A stretch of 64,000 bases of DNA from Anaerosporobacter mobilis DSM 15930 (lineage in GTDB: Bacteria > Bacillota > Clostridia > Lachnospirales > Lachnospiraceae): the NCBI RefSeq assembly GCF_900142955.1, contig NZ_FRCP01000005.1, positions 1-64,000 on the forward strand, in the 5' to 3' direction. The position numbers were made by a program, and so were the translations under genes. Under the pieces are notes generated by a model. The model made no database searches. It saw only the letters and a list, made by a program, of their open reading frames with translations, and was not told the origin of the DNA. The number at the start of each line of letters is the position of its first letter. Position 1 is the first letter of the stretch. Of this stretch, positions 36,903-45,423 are shown one piece after another.

Positions 36903-36929
36903 ATGCTCGAAAACGCTATGCATGGATAA
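36903..36929 (+). CDS. Possible 8-codon leader peptide of the recombinase gene
   Basis: Directly after AGGAAGGAG an ATG at 36903 opens MLENAMHG and stops at TAA (36927-36929), overlapping the recombinase ATG at 36922 by 8 bases. The recombinase start itself is about 21 bases from that ribosome binding site, which is too far for normal initiation, so coupled re-initiation is likely. Confidence 0.4.
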   Translation: MLENAMHG

Positions 36930-37980
36930 GATGATGAAAGAAAGAAATTATCATGAACAACTTAATATAGATAATACAAAGAAGCTACGTGAATTAATTA
37001 AGGAACTTCCCCCCTATGTAGCTACATATTTTCGTGGAATAGAACATACGACAGCACCAAGAACTCGTATTGCATATGCGATTGACTTGCGTACTTTCTT
37101 TGAATTTATTCACCAGACGAACCCACTATATCAGGAAAAAGAGATTCGAAACTTTGAATTTGATCTATTAACCAAACTAGAATCCACAGATATTGAAGAA
37201 TATCTTGATTATCTTAAGTTATATACCAAAGATGGTAAGGAATATACCAATGATGAACGTGGCATTAAGCGCAAATTAGCCGCTCTACGTTCCTTCTATG
37301 GGTACTTCCACAAGAATAAGATGATTAATGAAAATCCTATTCTACAAGTGTCGATGCCAAAACTTCATGATAAAGCAATCGTTCGACTCGATGTAGATGA
37401 GGTTGCAACATTATTAGATACAGTAGAATCCGGTAGCAAACTAACAGACAAGCAACAAGCCTTCCATTCCAAAACAAAAGAACGTGATCTTGCAATCATG
37501 ACTCTTCTACTAGGTACAGGTATCCGTGTATCGGAATGTGTTGGTTTAGATCGTAAGGATGTTGATTTTAACAACACGCGTATTAAAATCACAAGAAAAG
37601 GTGGTTACGAAGCGTATGTATACTTTGGAGAAGAAGTTACTGCTGCACTTCAAGACTATCTTGTACTACGTAATAAGATTCCTGCTGCCACAGGACATGA
37701 AGATGCACTCTTTCTATCCATTCAAAAAAAACGTATGGGAGTTCGTAGTATCGAGCTTCTAGTTAAGAAGTATTCCAGTACTGTTACTACGATGAAGAAA
37801 ATTACACCTCATAAACTTCGTAGTACCTATGGTACCTCACTATACCGTGAAACAGGTGATATCTATCTAGTAGCAGATGTTTTGGGACACAAAGATGTTA
37901 ATACAACAAAGAAACACTACGCAGCGATTGAGGAAGAACGCAGACGTAGTGTGAAGGATGCTGTTCGGTTGAGGGAGTAA
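36922..37980 (+). CDS. Tyrosine recombinase (XerC/XerD-like)
   Basis: 352 residues. The N-terminal SAM-like core-binding domain (residues ~30-150) precedes the catalytic domain. All six active-site residues are present: Arg202 (GTGIRVSE), Lys226 (TRKGG), His297 and Arg300 (PHKLR), His323 (LGHK) and nucleophile Tyr333 (KHY). Size and sequence fit stand-alone Xer-type recombinases of Clostridia rather than phage integrases with arm-binding domains. No att-like repeats or mobile cargo are evident around it, so chromosome-dimer resolution or a similar housekeeping role is as likely as mobility. A short ORF overlaps its start. Confidence 0.88.
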   Translation: MDKMMKERNYHEQLNIDNTKKLRELIKELPPYVATYFRGIEHTTAPRTRIAYAIDLRTFFEFIHQTNPLYQEKEIRNFEFDLLTKLESTDIEEYLDYLKLYTKDGKEYTNDERGIKRKLAALRSFYGYFHKNKMINENPILQVSMPKLHDKAIVRLDVDEVATLLDTVESGSKLTDKQQAFHSKTKERDLAIMTLLLGTGIRVSECVGLDRKDVDFNNTRIKITRKGGYEAYVYFGEEVTAALQDYLVLRNKIPAATGHEDALFLSIQKKRMGVRSIELLVKKYSSTVTTMKKITPHKLRSTYGTSLYRETGDIYLVADVLGHKDVNTTKKHYAAIEEERRRSVKDAVRLRE

Positions 37981-38223
37981 GTTACATATGTAAAAAATTA
38001 TTCTCAGTCTTTGTCTGTACGATTTCTTCACCAGTGAATGCTTTATCAGTTTCTATCCCTTCTAAGGATTCTACTAGATAAGAAAATATATTAGTGCCCA
38101 AGTATTCCTATAAAATGTCCAATCATTCCTTACACATTGTAATCTAATAAATTTATGTATATGATTGCAATTATGAAAGATCACAAATACTTTCATAATA
38201 ATAATCTAAAGGAGGATAATCCC

Positions 38224-38958
38224 ATGAAGAAATTTAGTAAACGAATTATTAGTATCTGTTCCATATGTTTGTTTCTAGCAGTTGAATTAGGTGCAACTGC
38301 TTTTGCAGCTGGTGGAACAGGACCATACAGAAGAGTAAGTTCCAATGCAGGAACGAAATCACAACCATATACCTATATGGAAACAACCGTTACTCTACCA
38401 TCTAAAAGTAATATTAAAGAAAATGGTAAGGATACCGCTTATGTATACATAGGTGGTTCTGGTAATGGAACAGAAATTGATGCAGGATTACAACATAGCC
38501 CAACTTATGATAACTGGGCACCAATTATCAACTGTAATTCAGTATATAGCCATCCATCTGATACTGACAGATTTAAAGGTGGTCAAACTGTAAAGATGGT
38601 ATTCTATGTTAGTGCAGACAATAAGGTTGTACTTCAAGTAAGCGGAACAACAGATAAAGGACAATATAAGACAATCACAACATACTGTAATACAGCCACT
38701 GGTTGGAAAGCAAATGGTATAGGTAATACTATGAAACGAGTAACATCGATTGGACAAAGTCCTGAAAACCTAAGTAGTGGTTCCTACATTTTAGGTGTAA
38801 AGTGGGCTAGCTCCTATATTGGGACTACAAGTAGCAAACACCAATGGCTTGCTAATGATACGCTAAGTAGCGGATCAATCTGTTACCCAAATAAAACTAA
38901 AGTACAGGTCAATTATGTGAATGCCGGCGAAGAAACCGTTTCAATTGATCTAAGATAA
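38224..38958 (+). CDS. Secreted YrpD-like protein of unknown function
   Basis: The ATG at 38224 (MKKFSKRIISICSICLFLAV) has AAAGGAGG just upstream, so the product is 244 residues with a signal peptide (cleavage near AFAA). The mature part is rich in Gly, Ser, Thr and Tyr and predicted mainly beta (TYMETTVTLPSK, AYVYIGGSGNGTEIDAGLQH, WAPIINCNS). It weakly recalls the Bacillus secreted YrpD family. It is followed by a strong terminator and convergent to a GHKL/LytTR two-component pair, which may regulate it. Function unknown. Confidence 0.6.
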   Translation: MKKFSKRIISICSICLFLAVELGATAFAAGGTGPYRRVSSNAGTKSQPYTYMETTVTLPSKSNIKENGKDTAYVYIGGSGNGTEIDAGLQHSPTYDNWAPIINCNSVYSHPSDTDRFKGGQTVKMVFYVSADNKVVLQVSGTTDKGQYKTITTYCNTATGWKANGIGNTMKRVTSIGQSPENLSSGSYILGVKWASSYIGTTSSKHQWLANDTLSSGSICYPNKTKVQVNYVNAGEETVSIDLR

Positions 38959-38985
38959 CGTTACAAAAACAAGTTCCAATTTAGC

Positions 38986-39026
38986 AAAAGAATGACTTCT
39001 TAGAATATTTAGAAGTCATTCTTTTT
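38986..39026. terminator. Bidirectional terminator
   Basis: AGAATGACTTCT (38989-39000) pairs perfectly with AGAAGTCATTCT (39011-39022), flanked by AAAA and TTTTTT. It serves the 38224 gene and the convergent histidine kinase gene. Confidence 0.85.
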
Positions 39027-39034
39027 TATTATCA

Positions 39035-40384
39035 TCATTCTTGTATTGTATTATATGATTGTTTCGTGCTATATTCAGGTATCAGCAAACTACATTTTAA
39101 GTTAAATATGCCTTTATTTGCCCCAATCATAAATATTCCATTATACTTATTTACAACATGCTTTATGTTTTGTAATCCAAAGCCATGTACTGCTTTATCA
39201 TTTTTGGTTGTTACTAGTTCATCATTAACCCATTCTATATCCTCTTTACACGAATTCTCAAAATAAAAATTTAGATAATTTAGCTTAATGATAATAATAC
39301 ATTTTATATATCTTTTAATAACAGGAAGTTTTATACATGCTTCTATTGCATTATTCATAGCATTATTAATGACAATTGCTAGATCATACTCTTCTATCGG
39401 TATATCATGACATACCGTTAGTTTTTTTATTATTTGTATTTCGTTGGTCTTCGCTTCTTTTAGCTTATAATCGATAAGAATCTCCATAAATGACGCATTC
39501 TTTCTAATTGTTTGATCGGTATCAATGCTTTGTTTTAACAACTTGCGTATATAATATTCTGCTTTATTGATATCATGTTCTAAAAGTAAAGCATTGATAC
39601 TTTCAATATGATTCTTATATTCATGTTGCTTTGTTCTTATGGTTTTAATAGCATCTTTCTGACAATCAAGTACTAGTTTTTGTATATGATTTTCGACTTC
39701 TGTTTTATTCATATACTGAAGTTTTTTATATACTTGTATTATAAAGACTATCACTGCTAATATCGTAAATTCAGTAATTAACAATACCATAATTGTATTT
39801 GTATGCATTGGCTTTTTTAGTTTCTGTAAATTCAATATTTCTTTAAATAGAAATAATGAACTTAGTATAAACAAACTAAATAAACAACAGATTGGCTTAA
39901 AAAAATAGGTATGTTGAAGGATTTTATAATATCTAATTAGATATAAGCTATAAAAAGCTAAAATGATTTCTAATACTTTCGAAAAAATAATCAATATCCA
40001 ACGTATGTGTCCATTTGACAATAAATCTACAACATCTAACTTAAAAACCAATATAGGAATGCAGATAAACATAATATTACTAATCACTAGAATAACCGAA
40101 GATAAAATCAGTTGAAATACTGTTTTCTTTTTAGACACATGTTTTTCTGTAATACTTCCCATAAAAAACCATACCATATTTACTGTTATCATTAATATAA
40201 TTGAACCAGGTTCACAAAAATAATCAACCAGTATCACAAATTGAGACAAGAGTAGGATTGTTACTATTCCATTCTTTAGTGATTGTTTTGAAAAACAAAT
40301 TGGCCTAAGCAAAATATAGAATAATACCATATCTGCTATATTGGCAAAGAAATAATTAATTAATATATAAGCTATATTCTTCAT
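39035..40384 (-). CDS. GHKL sensor histidine kinase (AgrC/LytS-like)
   Basis: 449 residues. Residues 1-230 form about six membrane helices, as in peptide-sensing AgrC-type kinases. The cytoplasmic part has the phospho-His region TKQHEYKNHI, an N-box INNAMNNAIEA and a G-box HGFGLQNIK. The pair partner is the LytTR regulator, whose gene overlaps the start by 4 bases. No AgrB/AgrD-like genes were found nearby, so the signal is unknown. Confidence 0.85.
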   Translation of the reverse strand: MKNIAYILINYFFANIADMVLFYILLRPICFSKQSLKNGIVTILLLSQFVILVDYFCEPGSIILMITVNMVWFFMGSITEKHVSKKKTVFQLILSSVILVISNIMFICIPILVFKLDVVDLLSNGHIRWILIIFSKVLEIILAFYSLYLIRYYKILQHTYFFKPICCLFSLFILSSLFLFKEILNLQKLKKPMHTNTIMVLLITEFTILAVIVFIIQVYKKLQYMNKTEVENHIQKLVLDCQKDAIKTIRTKQHEYKNHIESINALLLEHDINKAEYYIRKLLKQSIDTDQTIRKNASFMEILIDYKLKEAKTNEIQIIKKLTVCHDIPIEEYDLAIVINNAMNNAIEACIKLPVIKRYIKCIIIIKLNYLNFYFENSCKEDIEWVNDELVTTKNDKAVHGFGLQNIKHVVNKYNGIFMIGANKGIFNLKCSLLIPEYSTKQSYNTIQE

Positions 40385-41121
40385 ATTATATTCTCCCAGA
40401 TCTTCATTTCCATAACAGCCGCTACTTTATGTATGTTTGCCTTGCTAACTGGTATGCTTATATGTTGTTTTCCTACATACAATTCCGTTCTTTTATGGGA
40501 TACAATCTGATTGATATTAACGATAAAACCATTGTGACATCGCAGAAAACATTCTTGTCCCAATTCTTTTTCTATATCTTTTAAGTTAGCTATATACTCG
40601 TAGATGAAATCATTGGTTACAACCAATACATTTTTTCCTTTTTTTTCAATGTACAGGATATCATATTGATATACATAAGTTATCTTTCCTTTAATTTTCA
40701 TTTCAAATCTAGAGGAACCATACCTTTTTATTATAGTTTCATTATGATACTCTCTAATAATTTTATCTAATTTATTATAAAGTTTAGTCTTTTCAAGTGG
40801 TTTCAAGATATATGCACTCGCTTCTACTTCATATGCTAAATAACCAAAAGAATCATAATTTGTTAAAAAAATAATTTTACATTCCGTATTATTACTTTTA
40901 ATTGCTTTTGCGATATCTATTCCTGTCTTATCATCTATTTCAATATCTAATATAGCAATATCGATAGTATTTGAAACGACACATTTTAAGGCATCTTTTG
41001 TGGAAATAGTCGAAAAAATATGAAAAAATATTTGCTCTTTTTGATATTGATAATCAAGCAATACCTTTTTCATTACTTGAACTTGTTTATCTGAATCATC
41101 ACATAATAATACATTCAACAT
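40381..41121 (-). CDS. LytTR-family response regulator
   Basis: 246 residues. The receiver domain (1-125) has the acidic pair CDDSD, phospho-acceptor Asp in AILDIEIDDKTG, Thr in FLTNYDS and Lys in ILKPLEK. Residues ~140-240 form a LytTR DNA-binding domain (ILYIEKKGKNVLVVT ... FLRCHNGFIVNINQI). It is the first gene of a two-gene operon with the GHKL kinase. LytTR regulators often control secreted enzymes or peptides; the neighbouring GH16 and YrpD-like genes are candidate targets (inferred). Confidence 0.88.
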   Translation of the reverse strand: MLNVLLCDDSDKQVQVMKKVLLDYQYQKEQIFFHIFSTISTKDALKCVVSNTIDIAILDIEIDDKTGIDIAKAIKSNNTECKIIFLTNYDSFGYLAYEVEASAYILKPLEKTKLYNKLDKIIREYHNETIIKRYGSSRFEMKIKGKITYVYQYDILYIEKKGKNVLVVTNDFIYEYIANLKDIEKELGQECFLRCHNGFIVNINQIVSHKRTELYVGKQHISIPVSKANIHKVAAVMEMKIWENII

Positions 41122-41456
41122 GCAGTTATCTCCATTTTAAAATATATATTCCGCTTTATATTACCATATTATTACATTTTAGTAAATAGAATTGTCAATT
41201 TATTAACAAATTTATACATAAAAAACAAGGACTACATTCCATGTAATCCCTGTAAAACTTTGATATTCTTTTTATAAAATATTATTTACAATTCCCTGAA
41301 AACAGCATTCTTCCTGCACAATCAACCGTTCCAACATTAAGGATAATGAAAAACCTCTCTACCCCAGATAATATCAAGGGCTAGAGAGGCTAATTATTAT
41401 TATTTAACTTAAAATTATTTAAAGGCAATCAATTCTTTCATCTTCATAACTTAAAC
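41122..41456. other. Intergenic region with two minus-strand hairpins
   Basis: It carries the GH16 gene terminator (41349-41389) and, in minus orientation, a second hairpin GGATTACAT-GGA-ATGTAGTCC (about 41248-41228) followed by TTGTTTTTT. A 21-codon frame from an ATG near 41334 (MLERLIVQEECCF) lies between them, but it lacks a convincing ribosome binding site. Confidence 0.5.
41349..41389 (-). terminator. Terminator of the GH16 gene
   Basis: Minus strand CCTCTCTAGCCC pairs with GGGGTAGAGAGG (one mismatch) and is followed by TTTTT. Confidence 0.75.
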
Positions 41457-43964
41457 TTAATTTCCCATCACCTTAATATCCCATAAAGAATACCCATACG
41501 GTAATGCTCTTTCTACTCCCTGGAATTTGACATATCTTGCTTTTACTTTGTCTAAATTCAAGGTTTCCACTCCGCCTGCTCCATTGTTTTGTTTAATAAC
41601 AGAAGTATAATTAACTCCATCTGTTGAAACTAAAATCTCGTACTGCTTACCATAAGCCGCTTCCCAATTTAGAATTACCTGATTAATTGTATAGGTATTG
41701 TTAAGATCCACAATAAACCAAGCATCATCAGCAAAGTTAGAAGCATATCTTGTTGCTGTATTATTATCTACCAAATTATTAGCAGAAAATACTTCATTTT
41801 CAGTGCCTGATGATTGTACTGTTTTACCGAAAGCTTTATCTTCTAAAACTGGTGTTACCTCTGTCGTATTATCTGTATATGAACCGTCTGTACTGCCTTC
41901 TGCTTGATATACTCGAACATAATCCACTTGCATAGATGCTGGTATATCACCTTCTCCTGGTGTAACTCCGCCATCGAACCAGCCACCTACAGCTAGATTC
42001 ATAATAATATAAAATTCTTGATCAAATGGTGCGTTTGGATTGTTCGGATTTCCTGCAGAATACCATTGATCATTGGTTGCCTTAAAGAAGCACTTTCCGT
42101 CTACATACCATTTGATGTTATCTTCTTCCCATACAAGACTATATACATGATAATCCGAATTAATGGATTCTCCTTCTGGAAATACATAATCACTACCTAA
42201 GTATGTATTAGTTGGCCATGTTCCACCATAGTGGATAGCACCGCTACTTGCATTCGGGATACGTCCTCTTGCTTCCATTACATCAATTTCACCAGAAGAA
42301 GCCCATGTTCCATATTTGTCTTCGTTTGGTAACAACCAAAGTGCTGGCCATAAACCGTTACCAGCTGGAAGTTTTGCTCTAAAATCAATTCTTCCATATT
42401 TAAATGTGAATTTGTCTTTTGTTGTTATTTTTCCTGATGAGTATGGTGCTACTCGATTAGGATCAATCTCAGGAAACGTTGTTGGTTCATAATAGGTGGC
42501 AAGATTTAAGCTTCCATCTTTGACAAAGGTGTTTTTTTCTGAATCCGTATAATATTCTAGCTCATTATTTCCCCAGCCCCATTTATCCGGATCTCCATCA
42601 ATAAAGTATCCTGTATTATAGTTCCACTTGGAGGTATTTAATTTATCTCCAGCAAACTCATCATTCCATACCATATTCCAGCCGTTCAACTTAGAACTGT
42701 CACTTGTTCCTAATTCTAATTCTCCCAAATCTGAAACATCAGGCCTTGGTGCATTTGGATTTCCAATAAAGGAATACACAATATAGTTATTACCAACATT
42801 GCCGCCTTTTTCCCCATTCAATGGATATCCGATACGAAGCTCCATATCCTGTTGAATCGGCTGGAACCATAATCCGTAAATTCCATCTACCCAATATCCC
42901 CATTGGTTTTTATCTGATAATTTATTATAACCGTTACCTTGATAACTAAAACTACTTAAAGCTGTGTTGCTTAATTCAACCCATGCTCCATTTACCTTTA
43001 CTTCATAGATGAAATTGTCGAGTTCAGTTGATACTGGATAACCACCATCAATAAATGGAAGTGGTATACCGATTGCACCTGTTGTTCCTGCTGTAAAAGT
43101 TGTTGTATCCGCAGTCAGTACATGCTTATCTCTTACTGGTTTTGTGTATGTAATAGTATAATCCAGAAATACCCCTGGTGAAGAAACAGAAACAAGACGA
43201 ACATAGGTTGTCTTTTCTACATTAAACCAATATCCTCCCGGCCCATCAAAGAACTGTCCGAAATTCTTATCATAAATCCAACCACTGGCAGCATTGTTGT
43301 TAATATCTATCCAGTCCTTATCATCTTCTGTTCGAACATATACCTTTAGATCTTTTGCTATCTGTTCATATTTAATAGATGCGTCTCCATTAAAGGTCGG
43401 ATAAGTAAATCCACAACCACCAGTAACTCCAGCAGTTAATTGAGGCCCCTGTGTTGCCGTCATAGAAGTAATTGTTGCAGTTGATAGCTGTGTAAACTGC
43501 AAGGTATACTCCAGTGTTACTTCTTTATTGGTTTTTGACTGTAATTGTAGATTTGTTGTTTTATTTACGTTAAACCAATAACCGTTAAATCCACTGTCAC
43601 TCCAGTTTCCCCAATTTGAATTATACACGAAACTTGAAACTGTATCGATGCTAACCCATGCTCCATTCACCTTTACATTTACTTGTAAGTCGCTTGCAAC
43701 ATCTCCCCATGATGCAGAACCACCATTAAAGATTGGCATTACAAATCCATAACTGGCTCCATCAACTCCTGAACCTGTAAGTATCGGACCATCAGAGGCT
43801 GAATAATACTGCATGGATGTGATTGCCTCTGATGCTGCTTTTGCAACCTTTCCAGTGTAGCTTGAATACCCAGTTAATGTACCAATTAGCAATGTGATTG
43901 TCAGTACAATGCTTAATACATTATGTAGTTTCTTTTTGTTAAGTTGTAACATTCGCTTTTCCAT
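41457..43964 (-). CDS. Secreted GH16 beta-glucanase with N-terminal repeats and C-terminal F5/8C domain
   Basis: 835 residues with a signal peptide (VLSIVLTITLLIGTLTGY). Residues ~45-390 contain three related ~110-residue beta-rich repeats, each with a GYWFNV/GLWFQP-like piece and a closing LEYTLQFTQ-like strand; their family is not clear to me. Residues ~415-690 are a GH16 domain (WNMVWNDEFAGDKL, catalytic GEIDVMEARG with the E-x-D-x-x-E pattern), usually beta-1,3- or mixed-linkage glucanase (laminarinase/lichenase). The last ~130 residues are a CBM32-like F5/8 type C domain (NLVDNNTATRYAS ... ARYVKFQGVER). It is probably released to attack plant or fungal beta-glucan. Confidence 0.85.
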   Translation of the reverse strand: MEKRMLQLNKKKLHNVLSIVLTITLLIGTLTGYSSYTGKVAKAASEAITSMQYYSASDGPILTGSGVDGASYGFVMPIFNGGSASWGDVASDLQVNVKVNGAWVSIDTVSSFVYNSNWGNWSDSGFNGYWFNVNKTTNLQLQSKTNKEVTLEYTLQFTQLSTATITSMTATQGPQLTAGVTGGCGFTYPTFNGDASIKYEQIAKDLKVYVRTEDDKDWIDINNNAASGWIYDKNFGQFFDGPGGYWFNVEKTTYVRLVSVSSPGVFLDYTITYTKPVRDKHVLTADTTTFTAGTTGAIGIPLPFIDGGYPVSTELDNFIYEVKVNGAWVELSNTALSSFSYQGNGYNKLSDKNQWGYWVDGIYGLWFQPIQQDMELRIGYPLNGEKGGNVGNNYIVYSFIGNPNAPRPDVSDLGELELGTSDSSKLNGWNMVWNDEFAGDKLNTSKWNYNTGYFIDGDPDKWGWGNNELEYYTDSEKNTFVKDGSLNLATYYEPTTFPEIDPNRVAPYSSGKITTKDKFTFKYGRIDFRAKLPAGNGLWPALWLLPNEDKYGTWASSGEIDVMEARGRIPNASSGAIHYGGTWPTNTYLGSDYVFPEGESINSDYHVYSLVWEEDNIKWYVDGKCFFKATNDQWYSAGNPNNPNAPFDQEFYIIMNLAVGGWFDGGVTPGEGDIPASMQVDYVRVYQAEGSTDGSYTDNTTEVTPVLEDKAFGKTVQSSGTENEVFSANNLVDNNTATRYASNFADDAWFIVDLNNTYTINQVILNWEAAYGKQYEILVSTDGVNYTSVIKQNNGAGGVETLNLDKVKARYVKFQGVERALPYGYSLWDIKVMGN

Positions 43965-44309
43965 AAGCGCCCTCCTTTAGATATATGATTTCCCCTTGCT
44001 TACGTCAATTTTCACAAAGAAGTCGTTTCATATCTCCCACTAATATTAATTATAATGGTAAAACTTACTAGTTATAAGTTTCTAAAGTTACATAAGGGTA
44101 TACATTTTTTATAATTCCTTGTAACAGATTGTTAATTAATGCTTCTTATGGACATAACTGCAATAAAAAAAAATCTATTATTAAGAATTTTTCTAACTAG
44201 AATCTTAATAATAGATTTAAACTATCATAATATACTTTTGTGGGAATATAATCTAATTCATCCAAAAATAAATATCATATTGAGCAGTGTTTGTTTTTTA
44301 AAATTAGTG
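43965..44309. other. Intergenic region upstream of the GH16 gene
   Basis: No gene seen. It contains the phzF terminator and, in minus orientation, a TATAAT-like box near 44053-44048 that may serve the GH16 gene. No clear -35 was found. Confidence 0.5.
44171..44218 (-). terminator. Terminator of the phzF-like gene
   Basis: A 16-bp perfect stem (44171-44186 with 44203-44218) is followed on the minus strand by nine T. Confidence 0.85.
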
Positions 44310-45164
44310 CTATAACTTTGCAACAATAGCTCCCTTTGCCAAAATAGCTACCGCTCCAGACACTAATATATCTTTTTCAGAATTGCTCATAGAAACCCTA
44401 ATTTTACTAGGTCTGCCGACAAAGCTTCCTTGATTAATTATAATCTCATGTCCTACATTAAACATATTATGCTTATATAAATATGCACCTAATGGTCCAG
44501 CTGCACTTCCTGTTGCAACATCCTCAACGTTTCCTTGATTATCCCAGGTCCGTCCTTCTATAGTATTTACATCAAATATATAAGCAAATTTAGCACCTAC
44601 TTCTCTTAACATTTCTTCAAAATTTGAAATAAGTATTTTGGTGTTCTCTATTCCTGAAGTTATTGGTACTAATAGGTATGGTAATCCCGTTGATACAACT
44701 TCCATAGGAAATTCTTCGCTTAAATTCTCTTCTGACAAATTCAATGCATGAACATATTCATTTCTCTTCTCTTTTGAAACTTCACAGAGGAATTCTGCTT
44801 TTCCTTGATTCATTTGTACCTCGTAATACTCCGCTGACTTTTTGGAATTAACTATAATTGTTTTTTGATTTAATTGAAAGGTAATTGCTATATCTTCTTC
44901 ATTTCCAAAAATATGACTATGTATAGTAGCAGCTGCTCCCAAAATAGGATGCCCCGCAAAATCCAATTCTTCATTTACTGTAAAAATTCTTGCACTAAAG
45001 ATACAATCAACTATTCTTCTCACAAAAATAGTTTCAAATTGCTTAAACTCCTGTGTTAATTTTAACATAAGATCATCTTCTAATTCCTCGTTGCAAAAAA
45101 CAACAGTTAATCCATTACCAGACAAAATTTCATTACTAAAAACATCAACATGAAAATATTCCAT
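44310..45164 (-). CDS. PhzF-family isomerase-like protein
   Basis: 284 residues with the two-lobed PhzF/diaminopimelate-epimerase fold signatures: MEYFHVDVFSNEILSGNGL, the catalytic Glu in FETIFV, ELDFAGHPILG, and EDVATGSAAGPLGAYL. Family members catalyse proton-transfer isomerisations; PhzF itself acts in phenazine synthesis, but most genomic homologues have unknown substrates. No phenazine genes are present, so the name should not be read as a pathway. It is a single gene with its own terminator. Confidence 0.85.
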   Translation of the reverse strand: MEYFHVDVFSNEILSGNGLTVVFCNEELEDDLMLKLTQEFKQFETIFVRRIVDCIFSARIFTVNEELDFAGHPILGAAATIHSHIFGNEEDIAITFQLNQKTIIVNSKKSAEYYEVQMNQGKAEFLCEVSKEKRNEYVHALNLSEENLSEEFPMEVVSTGLPYLLVPITSGIENTKILISNFEEMLREVGAKFAYIFDVNTIEGRTWDNQGNVEDVATGSAAGPLGAYLYKHNMFNVGHEIIINQGSFVGRPSKIRVSMSNSEKDILVSGAVAILAKGAIVAKL

Positions 45165-45423
45165 TTTAATTTCTCCTTATGTAAAAAATATAATTAACAT
45201 TTATTTAACCTAATATTATAATATAAAGTAAAATACCGCATTTCCATTACTATAAGCTAAAATACAATATATTTCAACATTAATTATCGTAATTCTTTGA
45301 AATTATATATTTCCACTCATCATATTATAATCTACCTCTTTTCATAGTTTTCAAAGTTTCCCTCAAGAAAATTAAAATTGAACTTTTATTTATTTTATTA
45401 GATTCCTGTAATTTTCTAACAAT

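Larger units (their letters stand above)
36524..36921. other. Divergent regulatory region between malF and the recombinase gene
   Basis: About 400 bases without a gene, apart from a possible leader ORF at its right end. It holds the malF promoter, an imperfect TTGCAC...GTACAA repeat (36610-36629) directly upstream of the malF -35, several TTAAGTAAT-like repeats and the perfect inverted repeat at 36735-36764. Confidence 0.6.

Noticed and set aside
41265..41334. 21-codon Cys-containing minus-strand frame next to the AgrA/AgrC-like genes, considered as a signal peptide gene
   Set aside because: No ribosome binding site or AgrD-like layout, and no AgrB partner; it lies between terminator hairpins.
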